From Toxotes chatareus (lineage: Eukaryota > Chordata > Actinopteri > Toxotidae): 64,000 nt of DNA. Each line of letters starts with the position of its first letter. Within the stretch, counting starts at the first letter, position 1. The notes under the pieces are model-generated. The model was not told the origin of the DNA and ran no database searches. It worked only from the letters and a program-made list of their open reading frames with translations. The position numbers and the translations under genes are program-made. The DNA lies in contig CM028889.1 of NCBI GenBank assembly GCA_016801885.1, forward strand, positions 6,425,501 through 6,489,500. Direction: 5' to 3'. Positions 1-13,518 of this stretch are shown one piece after another.

Positions 1-2782
1 CTGTTGACAAACAGTGTGTCGACTGACATTAGATTCATTAGGGGAAGCCTGGCTGCTCTTCACTGCAGAGCAGTGTTTCCATGTCACTTTATCACTATAA
101 TCAACCTGCTTAACCGGTTAAAATTCTGTAATAACCCAAAGGAATAACAGCCACAAGAAGGAAGATGAGACCCACATTGTAAAATCTCAAAATTTTCCTT
201 TAAGCTGAAGAAAATAAAACAGCTGATGGGTTGAGGAGCCTCTTGTGCTTTGAAAAACCTCTCAAATAGATGCCTAAAGAGAAATCCAACTTCATACTGG
301 GAAACTCTGATATAGCCACCATATTTCAGGCTTCATTAAGTAGCAGTTATTACGCAGTTATGCTGTTAAAATCTTCTCTGGGGCACAGGGACAGAAATGT
401 ATGAGTTACTGCCTGCCAGGAGCCATTATGTCAGCAGCACACATGTCTGTGGGGCCATACCTGTTTTTCTCATTGTTGGGATGAAGAATTTGCTCCATAG
501 CGGGATCTGACACCGTGGTTTCTGCAGTCTTACCGCCTCTCACTGCGTCTGTGCATGAGTTCTCTATCACTACTGTTATTGTTTACTAGAAAGCGGTAAT
601 TGGTGTGGATTTAAAGAAAAGAGGTTATGCAATATAGGCTGAAAAACTGAGACGCTTGACACTCACGCGAGTCACTCAAGCAGAGCTCGTCTCATCCTTT
701 TCCAATCAGAGAAACTGCAATACTCATTCTGTGCGTGGAGACAGCACTACAAGGATCCTGGGAGTGGATTTATGAAGTCTGGACCGCCTGCATGGAGTGA
801 AATAAAACCCAACACCAGCTTCGCTTCTTCAGCGATGCCTGAGTGCCTCATGTCCACTGCTACAAAAGATACCACACTGGTAAAGGTGTCAGTATGCTTC
901 AGCTATGGTCCGACAGCATCTGCAAATCCCTCTGCTGACACTTTATCGACACTGGCATTGGCAGAGGGCTGCATCGGACAATTACTGCCACTGTCTGAAA
1001 GCAACAGTTTCAGACAGGCAGGTGTGTGGAGGTGTGATGGTAGGCAGGCTTTGAAAACCTTTCTACTCCTGTCGTATTGCAGGTGTACAAACGAGTGCAA
1101 CTCTGTGAATGCCTTTGAGGAAAGGTCTGCTGGGGTTTTCACTCCCACCTCACTCCCAGTGTAAACATTCGAAACAATTAGAAAAATGTTTGCTTTCAGA
1201 CATAGTTGGACGTCACCTTGTGCAAAATAGCTCAATGAGAGGATGCCATCATCTTAAGATCCCTGGTTGTTTTTTGTTTTTTTTGTTTGTTTATTTTGTT
1301 ATTGCTGGTGACATATCTGGCTCATCTTGCGGTCTTTTATCTAATCAGCATTTTTTTCCCATTTGCTTTTTAATGCTGTTGGTTTTCAATGTTTGTTTTG
1401 CAAGAAGCAAACTGTAACTAATTAACATAGATATTACTCTATATATCCCACCACTACCACGTCAGCCTGTTACTGTTCCATGTTTGCTTGCAGTAAGATT
1501 GAGATGTAACAATAAAACCAAATATTTTAGATGCATGCTGTTCCTCTGACTCTGCCGCTGCTTTGTTGTTCCAGCCTCACAGAGAGATGGATTGCATAAT
1601 CCTACAGCTGCAATGTAACATACACAGTTTTTTTTTAAAGTGCCTTTAAAAGAAAGTAGGTAACTAAGACAAATTAATATCCTAATAGGTTGGTAGGTTT
1701 TCTGGAATTAAGCTCTACATATAGTGTGCATACAGGGGTGTGGAAATATATCATCTAGCATTAACCTCTTAAACTCTGTTTTATTTTCTCTCGAGTCCTC
1801 AGGAAGTTGACTAGAAGTTAAAATCAAGTTTTCTTTAGTTTGAACAATGACACAAACACACAATGTGTGTTTGTGACAATGGTCCCAGTTAGATTGCATT
1901 TATTAGCCTGTTTTGTTGTTTGATTGCGTAAATATTATCTCTAATAATAATAATTTTAAATGATGGTATTAAAAAGATCAATGCGATGCATGTTGCGTGT
2001 TTCTTGTCATTTAACATTTTATCACAATGTACGGATTTTCTAACTGTTTGTATGACACTAGGGCATGTGCTTGTGCATGTGCAGGCTCAGAGCCTTGCAT
2101 CTACTTGGCGATGGTTTTCGATGATCCACTGCTCGCCAGCAGGTAATGTCTCTATGTCCACCTTTGTTCAGTTCAGCTTCGTCTGCGGGAGCAGTCAAAG
2201 GACGCTCTGTGAGACTCATGAGATCACTAACTGAAACAGTGGAGAGGCAGGTCACAACATTTCATCACAAAGCCGCAAGGAATGCATTCAATATCACATA
2301 CTGAAGATGTCTAATTGTGTCACAGTACCCAAGAGTAGAAATGCCATTTAAATTCAATAAAACTTGACAATGCAAAACATCATTTAGAAACTAGATCAGT
2401 CAGTTGTGTCTTTGTCACGTTGATGACCTCAACAGGTGGTTTGACTCTGCTTGCCAACAGTCATAAAAGGTTACCACAACACCCTCTGCTTTTATTTCTC
2501 TGGATCACTGGAGCCATTGTCTGGGCTCCTCATCCAATGATGACAGGCCTGATGACGTATGAGAATATGCGGCCGAGTGTGTTTCAGGTGAATTCGTTAC
2601 GCACATCTCACTACTGGAATGACAGCCATGCGAAGCAAGAAGGAAGTTTAGAATTAGGACTTTCGCACATGCACACGCACTCATGGACAGGCAGGTGACA
2701 GATGCCGAGGTGTGGTGTGTCGAACGGGCTATTTTTAGAGGTTGATGTGGGAGCTTTTGATTCTTACCTGAAGTCTGGGTAC

Positions 2783-2804
2783 AAAAAAAAAAAAAAAAAA
2801 AAAA
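2783..2804. repeat. 22-base A run
   Basis: Pure A run. No retroposed body is recognised upstream and no target-site duplication was seen. Confidence 0.85.
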
Positions 2805-5800
2805 TTACAGGCAGAGCAACAGCTCTGTTAAAATCTCACAAGTGTGAATGCAATGCACATTTTCTCACTTATCATTTCATGCCAGTTTCTGCCATGCTGT
2901 ATTTGGTCTTGGCTGCGTGTACAAGTGAAAGTTAAAGCTCTATCTGCCAATAAATAATGAACAATGGCACCACTAACCAGCCAGAATGAGATCTGATGCA
3001 GTGGCAGGATGTTGCACAGGGTCAGAGCAAAGATAAGCACAGGATTTATTTGATCAGTGTCTTTCCTCTCTTTGCATGAACACAAAGATAAATCCTAACC
3101 TGGAATGACAAACAGTGTGCTGTGTGTGTTTGTTTACGCGTACGCAGCACACTCTCGACACTCACTGACACAGGCCGGTGTAGCAACAGAGGTATGAAGC
3201 ACTCCTGCCTTTCACGTTTGTTTGTGCCGCACAAGAATAAACTTGCACGCTTAAAACAAAAAGTTAATCGTCATGTATTGACAGTACGTGACTGCACTAC
3301 AGGGAATGCTGGTACGTGACTCTAACGAAGCCTAATTTACATCTGTACTTCTCGATACATGGGAACCTCAGATGGTGATCCCTCTCTGTCAATCAAAACA
3401 TACCACAGAGATAAAGAGCCTCCCACTCATGCCACTGTGAACCGCAGTGATGTCAGTGTGCTGATCATGAAATTATGTTACGCTAAAATTATTAGGAGAT
3501 TAATTGACTGGTGGAAAATTAAACAACAACAATTGTGACAGTTGATTTATCTTTGGAGTCATTTATCAAGCCAAAATGTCAAACAGCCACAGCTTCTCAT
3601 ACTGCAGGACGTGCTAATTTTCTCTTTTTTTTATACTACTTTACATTTAATATCTTTGGGGTTCTTGGACAGTTGGACAGACAAAACAATAAACTCTAAA
3701 AATTATCTGATTAATGAAAAAAGATTATTGACCCAACGTCTGTCTGCTGCTTTTCTAACCCTTAAAGGGGGACGATCTCGCCTGAGAGGGCTTTCCCGAG
3801 CTGTTGACCAATTCCTGTTGCATCACTGTGATTGAGACTGAGACGTAGGAGCAAAAGGGTGTGCTGAGAAAATGACGGTGGAAGAGTTATAGGAACACAG
3901 ACGGGACCGAGACAGATAAAGACAGATTGAGAGACAACTTCCCATTTATCACCACTCCTCCTCCTCCTCTGCTTGAGAGATTGGACAAAAACCACAGCGC
4001 TGTCACTCAACCTGCATCAGTTTACACCCTACAGCGACACATGAACTTGGAAGCATGACAGGAGGGCTGCATTAGTACAGACATGCACAAGTGCGCACTT
4101 GCACGCAGACACACACTGACTCTACTACATGCATGTATTCGTGCACTGACACACACACACAACTGCCATGGTCCAAAAGTAGGTCTACTTTCAGTGCTAA
4201 CTGAGATAAATTGTGATCTTCAATAAATATTTCAGGTTGAGGTTTAAATGAGAGAAAGAGAAACTGCATTTAACACCAATTATCAGTTATCTGACATGTT
4301 GTCGGGAAACTCTCCAATGCCTGAACTTGCACTTTACCTTTATTTTTATGACACTTGGGTCAAATGAAACCCCTAAACTGGACACACATCTGAACCGAAA
4401 ATCAGCTTAAAGTAGCAAAATGAGGTTATTTTTGACAACAAGAGCACTGCAGCTTGAAGCTACAGAAGCTAAACTAAAAAGAAACAAGATGAACAGCACA
4501 CTGAGTTTAACTGGACTGGATCAACTGACTCGTCAGTGAGTGATTTGAAAAAAAAAAAAAAGTGTTAGCTAGTGAAAGTGAGAGTTTCAAGGAGAGAGGA
4601 AAGTGGTGGAGGATATTTAAGGTGAATCTGAAGGCAACCAAGGTCCCATTACAAGTTGCACTGCACATTACAAAGGGCCATAACACTGTGGAAACTTTAC
4701 AAAGAAATATATATATATATATAACGTAAGGTTTAATACATAGTAGCGATGGCAGTGAAAGTATATCCTTCTTTTTTTCTTTTTTAAATCTAAGTCTCCT
4801 CAGCCCTCCAGCTGCATGGTGCAATATTATCTAACAAATAATTGCTTTTGTGGTCTGCACTTTTCGTGTTTCTGGTGAGACACTAACATGAATTACATTA
4901 TTGAAAAAGTTTCAAGGCGGTTTCCATTTTTATTGTCGTTTGGATGCTCAGCACGCTTGACTTCTCGTGTCAAAAATAACAACCTCATGAGATCTAGCAA
5001 AACACCTGTGCACACTCCTAAGCACTAAGGAAACCATTGCAGATTACACCAAATAGTTAATTGGTCATACTGTAATTCACACACCTATTTTGCCATCACC
5101 TGTGCTCCTCCCTGCCCTGCTGATTAACATCAGCATAGCTCCCTTCTTGAATCATGAGCATTAAATAAAGGAGGATCTCACACACAGCTTGTAATCCGTT
5201 ACAGCCTTGTAAATCTCTCAGCGTCTTAACAAAACGGTGAGAACCAGACAGAGGAAACCACTTGATCACACCAGAAATCTCCAAAGCCACGATCCTGTCT
5301 ATCACCTGGCAACCAAAACTAATCATGACTATTAGAGCATAACACACTGAGACACACCTTTGCAAAGGCTCAGGCAGAGACCGCTCACCTGAGCCAAACC
5401 TCAGAGTTGGCAGAAACCTCAGAGCTGACAAGTGTGACTGACAGCTCTGCAAAGCCAATACAATGGAAACAAACAGCAGCCATGACAGTTGGTGCAGTTT
5501 GAAACTTAGCTGCAGCTTCATTCAAAACAACCCTGACAGCTTCAAACCACATTTCTTTCTCTTTCTCATGTGACTCTCTGCAGAAAATGCAGGTAGCTTT
5601 ATTTCCCTCTTTTTAACCAGCATGTTTCACATTCAGTAAACAGCTTCCATGACCGCAGACAAACTCGCCGTCAGCTCTGCTGCCTTGGGGCGTCACATCC
5701 CAAATAAACACCGACAAGTGCACAAGTCCACACAAAGACACACACACACTTGCACCACATGTGGAGCACACCTGCATATTGTAAGCCCCCCCGTTTGCTC

Positions 5801-6037
5801 ACTCCTGTCCCAAAGGGGTTGGGGGAGATAAATGAGCTCATGTCAGACACACACACTGGCAGGGATAATGATGAATTACATATATATTAGCACACAGCCT
5901 GAGGACATACTCCTCTCACATGCAACCACACACACACACACACACATATTGCACATGGGTCCCCATGGATCCAAATTTTCTTGCACCTAAACAGCAACCA
6001 TGACACTGAAAAGGTCTGAGTCAGCTGAATTCTTAAT

Positions 6038-6039
<2 letters not shown>

Positions 6040-6091
<52 letters not shown>
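6040..6091. repeat. CA microsatellite (52 bp)
   Basis: Perfect CA repeat. A shorter CA tract lies about 100 bp before it (about 5928-5946). Confidence 0.95.
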
Positions 6092-6094
<3 letters not shown>

Positions 6095-9000
6095 ATGACA
6101 GGTATTTCCACTTGAGGAGAGGCACAATGCTGAGCTGTGAGCTCGGTGTCAGTCACTTCCTGTCTGAAGGGGTCAGAGGTTAAACACTCTTCAGTCTCTT
6201 TAAGCCCTACCATAGAAATAAAGAGATAGTGAGACAGAGACAGAGACAGAGCAGAGTTTTCCTCTCATTATCCCTGTTTCACAGAAACCAGAAGTCATTC
6301 AACTTCATTCACTCACAAATGGGAGTCATTTGTCAGGAAGATATTCTGCAAGACTGATGATAATAGATGAATCATTTAATTAAGAAAAAAGAAAAAAACA
6401 TTTTCTGTTTTTCTGCTTTTCTCTGTTTTATATCAGTGCAAATTGAATATATTTGGATTTTGCACAATTGGCCAAACAAAACAAAACATCTGGACTCATC
6501 ACAATGGGCTTTTGCAACTTGTCAAAGACCTTTAGCACTATGTTTTCACATAAAAAAAAAGAAAATAAAACACATTATGAAAATAATCACAAACAGCAAA
6601 TAATTGTTAAGAGACATAGAAACCTACTACAGAATTTTAGCTTTTCTCTGATTCATTGGCTTTCTGTTCACACCCACTTTTAACATTGAACCATTTTGCA
6701 ATATTTCAGAAAAAATCAGACTCAGTCCTAACCTACAAACAAAGCCAGATCACCATCTGAAATTAATTATTATTATTATTATGAAGAAATAATAAGAAGC
6801 AGTGTGATCTGGAGTTTGCTTGCCTGGGTTTGGAAGTTTGGTTGGGGCCATAATTCACTGTCCACATGTAATTATGGCCCAAAACACACCTGAAAACCGA
6901 TTCTGTTTTCCAGTTTACACCTTCATGATAAATATTTAGTTCTGTGCCACATGTGAACAGAAGAATTGGGTCAGACACAGTAAACCAGGCAGCTGTAAAC
7001 AGAGACAACTGTGTCTACAAACCACATCTGCCAGTTCTGACTGATTCTGCAGGACGTGTCAGTCCTCTGAGATCTTTTGTCTCATCACTCACAGTGACAT
7101 CTTCACGCTTATGTGACCTGACATATGTGTTCAACTTGTCATCAGTCTGCAGTAGTATGATTGTTTTGACAGAAGGGATGTATGATGGCACTGATTTGCA
7201 ACAGTTTCATTAATGTGTGAAGTTCAAAAACAGCAAAGCTGGTGTTAATAATAGGATCCCTGCTTTTTGTCGCCCAACTTGTTCCACATTCCTGTCAATA
7301 TTTCCACACCATGATGCAATGTATTTACAAGACCACAGAGCTGAAATAATACATCAATGAAAAAATGATCAATCAGAAATTCACTTCGTGGTTTTACTGC
7401 AGCTACTTCACATAATCACAAAGAACGTAGTGTGAAGTGGTAACAGACTGCGTGACAGTCTACAGGGGCTTTTATTTTTCTGGTCACTCTGGGATATTTT
7501 ACATTAAGTTTTGCTTTATGTTGTTGTTTTGCTTCTGTCTCAAAACTTTTCGTAGTGTCTCCATAACTTCACATGTGAGTGGATGTTTACCTGCAGTCAC
7601 TCAAAAGTTCACCTCGATCCATTTCATTGACAGAGTGGGCTCTCGGACATTTTCGTGCACTGCATTCCACATTCATCACGCATCCCATCACTCATCACGT
7701 TTGTTGATGCATTGCAAAAGCGCTTGTGAAAAGATACCTAACTGTTTCTTCGCTGACAGGATGCTGTTGGCTGACGTGACAACTCCCTGGACTGGTTTTC
7801 AGTGCAGATTCGGGGTTAGGACCTTGACTGAATGAGCCAACATGCACAAAGAACACTGAGCCAGGTGTGTGACCGATGCTTCCACCACCTCAGCAGTCAG
7901 TCAGCGGGGCCTCCTTGCTAATCCTCCACCATCACTCAACTGGATCTCAGCTCTAATCTTGCCAGGCCAAAGCTCAGCAGAGGGGCACTCCTGACTTTAA
8001 ACTGAGAACCTGACAGCTAATCTCGGCCACAACACCCCAGGGTAACCCTACACCCTCCACGGGGAGCAGCCACAATACCCCTCGGGCACAGCGATGAGAG
8101 AAAGACCTCCCAAATGTCAAAGACACTTCACACTTAGAGAGAAATCCCTGAGCCAGAGATAATGCACTGGCTCATTTTTTGATTTGAATGCACACACAGA
8201 TATTCTTGTCCACTCTTGTCCCTGTACAAGCTGACGAAAACTGACACAGATGGTCTTTTCCTGTGCTTTCAAACTGGCCTTTCACTCTGAAAATTCCCCC
8301 TGACTCGCAGTGTTAGTGGATTTAACTCACGCCCTCAGTATTAAAGGAAACTTTTCAAGGTTGCTTGCCTGAATATGTGCACCCATTCAGCACCAGCAGG
8401 CAGGATGCAGCCTACATTACTCTTAAAGAGGCGAACTGGCCTGTTTCCAGCTGTTTAAAAGCATACAATAAGCAGCCTGAGAATGTCAGCTGGACCCGTT
8501 ATGGCTGATAAGTGTATGGTTCCAGACACAATGACCGGCAATCAGATACATGCAGAGAAAATATGTTATATTCATTCTAAGGTCAGGTATATGGAACAGG
8601 AAATAGGTGCTGTGCTGTGTCATGAATTGTATGGGACTATATGAATTACACATTATAGTAGACCAGCTTCATTCTGGGGCAGTGACTGTTGCTTGTTTAT
8701 ACTGTCTGTATTCCTGTCACATACACTGCACAGAAAGGAAGAAATCGGAAATAAAATGAAGCAAAATGCTCCTGAAAGACAAAGACAGGCAACAAAAAAG
8801 TATCACCAAAGCAAAGCTACCAGTGTGGTCCGCAGCTTATATCATATCATAATGTAATAAATAAGTGATACGCTGGCCTGGGCTGTAGGTATGGGGCAAA
8901 AAACAAACAAACATTTGTTTCTCATAAATATCTAGTGTGAAAAAAACACACCGACAGCAGTGATGAAGATAACTGCTGTCAACCTGGCTGCAGCTGCACT

Positions 9001-9357
9001 CAGAGAGTATAGGTGTTCAAGGTCAGTTGTCAGCTGTAAACCAAAATGAGAGGGGGTCGTATTTCATTCCCCGCTTCACCTGCTGAAGAGCTAAACATTT
9101 ACATGTCATTTTTATCTTTAGATGGTAGTTATGACAGTACAAGGAAATAGGAAACACAGGGAGAGGAGGAGATGATGGATAAAAAGGCACCATGGCAAAC
9201 TAATCTTCTAACATAACGTAAAGGTTTGAATAATATTAATTCATTCAATTCATGATTTACAGAGAGCAGTGAAACCAAATTCAGGCCAGTGTATTATTCA
9301 AGCAAAGGTATACATCATATACATACACACACAAAAACAGGGAGACATCTGACTTAC

Positions 9358-9454
9358 CACTTCAGTGGGACGGAAGTATTTAGGGTCCACCTTCACGTGT
9401 ACCACCCCTGTCTCCTGGCAGCGGCCAACCTCCTTCTCATCCTTTCCCTCCCAC
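9358..9454 (-). CDS. gmds: gmds internal exon (GDP-mannose 4,6-dehydratase), downstream exon of the pair
   Basis: This 97-bp minus-strand exon supplies one base to complete the split valine, then 32 codons: WEGKDEKEVGRCQETGVV followed by HVKVDPKYFRPTEV. It matches vertebrate GMDS at about residues 297-329, in the C-terminal substrate-binding part. The VDPKYFRPTEV stretch is recognisable even against bacterial Gmd (VDPRYFRPAEV as I recall it). The acceptor is tttgtttctag|G and the donor is GTG|gtaagt, leaving the frame in phase 0. The next residues expected are the DFLQGDC block of the following exon, which I could not find between 1 and 9357. No frameshift or stop is present in either exon, and splicing them gives one open frame, so the gene looks intact here. 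Confidence 0.97.
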
Positions 9455-10095
9455 CTAGAAACAAACGAATCTTAACGCGCTTAACATTTTCCTGCAGCTG
9501 TTCAAAGACTCAGCTGTCCATTGCTCCGTCTCCCTGATTATTTCTTGTGTGGTTTGTTTCTTTAAGGTCTCAATGCAGACAAAACATGTCACCTGCCTTT
9601 TTTTTTTTTTTTACCTGATTCAAACACAACAGGCATTGGGAACAGTCTCACCCACACACACACCTTCATCAACATGTCTGAGACTTCCTTGACACAACAG
9701 GGAGGTGAATGAGAGGTGAGATAGAGGACGGGGACTCAGATGTGGCACTGAATGAGTGACAGTTTTCCCAATGAGTTTCCAAAATATATGTGCACTTATT
9801 TGACATTATATATTCAAAATAATATCAGTTCCTCTACAGGCTGCGTCAGTGCTGGATTGTAAAACTTATTTTGCATTTGAATTAGTTGCTTTTTCTGTGG
9901 CTTTGTTATATCAGTTCTTCTCACTATAGTGCACGCACAATTCATCTAATACATTTTCTTATATTATAGGAATACAGAATTCTGCTGCCTGTCTCATACA
10001 GTCCAATAATGCTAGAAAATTGACAGAACATTAATGGAAATGCGAAACTGAAAAGAGCTTCTTGAGTGTGTTTATGTGTGTGTCTGTGCACTCAC
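9455..10095 (-). other. gmds: gmds intron between the two exons (641 bp)
   Basis: This is a phase-2 intron with a GTGAGT donor at 10090-10095 and a TTTCTAG acceptor at the 9455 end. It contains a 17-base T run on the plus strand (9598-9614) and some CA-rich patches, and nothing coding. It is very short beside the two flanking introns. Confidence 0.93.
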
Positions 10096-10214
10096 ACAAT
10101 AGTCTTCCCCACATGCTTGAAGGCCTTCTCTACAAACTCCCTCACACTGTGCACCTCCCCCGTCGCAATGACGAAATCCTCTGGCTCCTCCTGTCGCAGC
10201 ATCAGCCACATCGC
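10096..10214 (-). CDS. gmds: gmds internal exon (GDP-mannose 4,6-dehydratase), upstream exon of the pair
   Basis: GMDS removes water from GDP-mannose using bound NADP, giving GDP-4-keto-6-deoxymannose, the first step of cytosolic GDP-fucose synthesis. Read on the minus strand, this 119-bp exon gives 39 codons plus two bases. It begins AMWLMLRQEEPEDF, continues VIATGEVHSVREFVEK and ends AFKHVGKTI. The PEDFVIATGEVHSVREF block is near-identical to vertebrate GMDS, and its PEDFVIATG and SVR-FVE parts are also conserved in bacterial Gmd. It corresponds to about residues 258-296 of the 372-residue human enzyme. The acceptor is a strong pyrimidine tract ending ctctttcag; the donor is GT|gtgagt. The final valine codon is split and completed by the first base of the exon at 9358-9454. 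The catalytic Thr/Glu/Tyr/Lys and the nucleotide-binding glycine motif are encoded by earlier exons outside the window. The identification is firm; the exon number is not. Confidence 0.97.
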
Positions 10215-12419
10215 CTGAAAGAGACGGACACAGAGACAGAGAGGTTAAACTGCTGAGAGATCATAAAGACAGCGTGGCGCTTCACACTGGACACTGCCCA
10301 ACTCGATCCTGATAGACAGGAAGTGAACCTGTGACCTCGGAGCGGGGCATTCGCCTGTACCTCTGTCCTGACGTCACCGCGAGGGCTCATGGGACGCATA
10401 CTGTGGGAAAGGAGGACAGAGCACTCCCACAGGCCCAGTGTGCTGCTGGCACACACAAAAGCGCACACGTGGCCGTGAATGCACATGCACATGTGCACGC
10501 AAACAGATTTGCAGAGAAACTGACGACACAATAAGTCAGAGGAAAAGTTAACAGCAAAATCAAGGAGATGATTACCTTCAAGAAATAAAGCTACGACATC
10601 CTCCAACTTCCTGACCTGTGTTCACTATTTCTAACTACACAGTGTAGGCAGCATTATTATTAGCCTATATACCCCAGTGAAAGCTGATAGTCTGGGTCCC
10701 TTAATGGACCCAGCACTATATTAAACAGCCAGCGAGGCCGTCTGTGCGTGGTCCCATAATATTTATTGTGAACCAGAGCCAGCAGGTCAGAGCTGCTGAC
10801 CCCTGCCACATCCAGCCTGATTAGAGGAGACCCGCCAGGGACAGAGACAAACAGACAGACAGAAAGACGGACAGACAGAGAAAAGTTAACACTAGCACAT
10901 GAACTGACAAATGAAATGAGCGAGGAAAACAGAGACAGAACATCCAAGAAAGGCTACTCTCAATTTCTGACCTTTACAGAAATGTGTCAAAATCATGTTT
11001 AAATTTGAAGATTTATATAACGGTGGGTATATTTGACTGTGCTAATTGACTTCAGTTCCTACAGTTTCTGATCCTGGTTAAGATTCTTGTTATACTACTT
11101 TAGTAAGAAATGAAAAAAATATCGGAGTCTGGATAATGAACCAGTTTTATATTCATCAGCCTTAACTTGCAATACAAAGTCATAAACTTTGGGATAGTGT
11201 GTGACTCTTCACTGTTTGCTCTTCCACATCACAGCTAGGTGCTTACTGGTCTTCAACAATAATCATGCAACACATTCTTCTACGTTGAGTCTCTTCATGG
11301 AAACATAACACTTCTTGTCAGCATGTCAGAATTAAAGCTTCTCGCAAACAGATAAAAATACTGTGGGGAGAAATGGTAAAACAGGAAATAGTGACTTAAT
11401 TAGATGAAGAGCTGAAATGTGACAGGTGCTTACAGAAGCTCAGGTGAACATCTGATAAACATAAACATCATTCACTACTTGCAGAATGAAGCTTCAGCCA
11501 CAATGTTGGGCACTAGCTCTGTTCACCTATATTGTAAACACTATGCACGCTCTCTGATACGTCCACAACCAGCCTGGTAGTACTGGCCGACCCTAGTGGC
11601 ATCACAAGCGTTATCTGACACGTATGTCCAGTCACACACGGTTTAAAAACTGTGAGCTCTCTACAGCAGAGCAGAGCTGGAATCCAGACAGGACAGCAGG
11701 AAGGTGGAGAGTTGGCTTCCTCTGTCTCTCCTCAGGTGACTTTAACACTCTGCCTGTCTCGTTCTCTGAGGAACACATCAGCACACTTTATTTGCTCTAC
11801 TTGGATTTGTATTGACAGGAGTGCGCCTGTGTGTGTGTGAGTTTTTTGTGTGTCCGTGTGTTCCAGCCAGCCCCATCAATATGTTTTATGTGGTAAATTT
11901 GGACAAAGCAGAAGCTGGCTGTCTCACTCTGCACATTTAGCAGATCCCGTGTTCCCTCTGCAATACTACTCACAGGATTCACAGACTCGCACAGGAAAAA
12001 GCCTGAAAACCTAAATTCCCAGTAGCAGCTCTTAGAAGATTCAAAGTTCATTACACCCCACAAAACAAAAGCACATGATGGAAAAACCCTCTTGACGATC
12101 TTTCTATTCACTTTAGAGCACAAATGGGCTCAGTAAATTTCATAGCATTCATCATTGGTGGGGGGGGGCTCACTGATATCTTGCTCTGGACAAAACATTG
12201 ATTGGATCAAGCAACTGTTTTTTTTTGTTTAGCTGCAAAAAAGAAACAACAAATCAGCTGATCACTCCTCAAAAGATGAATGTTTGTGGTGACACTGTTG
12301 TGTACAAAAGCAGTATATGTACCAATCACCTTCTCAAACACACACTCACACACTTGCCGTCCTATCTCAGGATCGTTCAGGGTCACCTGACTGCTCAAGG
12401 CTGATGGCTCCCCTGAGGC

Positions 12420-12432
12420 TGACCTCTGACCT
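12420..12432. promoter_or_regulatory. perfect DR1 motif in unique sequence
   Basis: TGACCTCTGACCT gives AGGTCA-G-AGGTCA on the minus strand, an exact DR1. No dispersed repeat is recognised around it. It is a motif match only. Confidence 0.3.
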
Positions 12433-13419
12433 CTCACCCTCTGGCCCCTGATGAACAAACCAGATTCTCACTCTGCTACACAAGCCAATATCGGCACCTC
12501 CACGTATGACTGACAGTGGAACAAACCAGTGAAGGCCTGTTCATTTTTCCACAACCAGAGCTCCATCAGAGCCTGTGCTTCCAACGGTTTCCACATTTTG
12601 TGCTTTTCTTAATTGAAAGGAAAATTAAATTATCTCACAAAACTACATTTGTCTGTCTGTCTGTCAATCTGCTGTTTAAGAAATAAGAAAATAGGTCTGT
12701 AATAAACTATAAATGAATATCTATCAAAAGACATCGCCATATGCTCGGAAAAAATATAATGGCTTTTTTTTTCTTTTACTATTTTTTAAATTAAAACTAT
12801 TAATAAACTAAATAATTTCTCAATAATCTAAATGATAATTAGTTGCAGTCCACATATTGCACAATAATGTTGAAAATTTTAAAAAAAATAAATAGATAAA
12901 AATGAAATTGAAAAACAAGATACACTCTGGATTTGGCCTGAGAATTTAATCAGAAGTGAATTCACGTTCTGCCATTTCAAAATAATTCAATTCCTCCTTC
13001 TTCAATTAATTATCATGGGACACAGAGAAATATCATCAACACTGACTGGTTGATTATTTGAACTTGTAATGAAGCAGACTCTTTTCCTTTTTCCTGCGGA
13101 CCACACTGATGAATGTGTAGCCTGTAGTAAACTGGATGGCTGCGATGATGGGATTTGGGAACGTTAGCCTGGCTTCTCTTGCAGCCAGAGAAAATGTTTA
13201 CAACAGGAGCTGAGTGATATGGCCTCTGCTGATTTTTGACCAGGGAATGTAATAAATAATACGATGTGTATTTTCTACTCATTGTAATGGGGATAAAGCT
13301 CACTGAATCCATGGGAGACTGCGGTTTGTTCTTCTGAGCTCGCTCACCAGAGCACAGGCTTCAGTGTGAGTATTCCCACGTTTAACTACTCCATCTTTTT
13401 CTGAAACTCCTTTACATCA

Positions 13420-13518
13420 CCCCACCCTCCTTTCCTTTCCTCCTTTTACCTTTTGCCCCCTTTCCCCTTCTCTCTTTTCTCTTCTACCACCCCTCCTCCC
13501 TCCCTCCCTCCCTCCCTC
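13420..13518. repeat. polypyrimidine tract ending in a TCCC repeat
   Basis: About 100 bp of almost pure C/T on the plus strand, with isolated purines only, ending in about six CCCT units (13496-13518). Such tracts can form triplex (H-)DNA. Confidence 0.75.

Larger units (their letters stand above)
1..9357 (-). other. gmds: gmds intron downstream of the exon pair (incomplete)
   Basis: No exon of the expected C-terminal gmds blocks (DFLQGDC, NWKPRV, ELVREM) was found on the minus strand, so the next exon lies outside the window. Open frames here, such as 772-1164, 5096-5521 and 7437-7835, lack family similarity or splice context. The stretch holds an A run at 2783-2804, an (AT)n at 4707-4723, a short CA tract near 5930-5945, the long CA tract at 6040-6091, and an ATT repeat at 6767-6782. 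The rest looks like unique intronic DNA. Confidence 0.8.

Noticed and set aside
772..1164. 130-codon plus-strand open frame
   Set aside because: No recognisable family, and another open frame overlaps it on the minus strand.
5096..5521. 141-codon minus-strand open frame with hydrophobic start
   Set aside because: It has the gmds orientation but no match to any gmds block, no splice sites at plausible places and no recognised domain.
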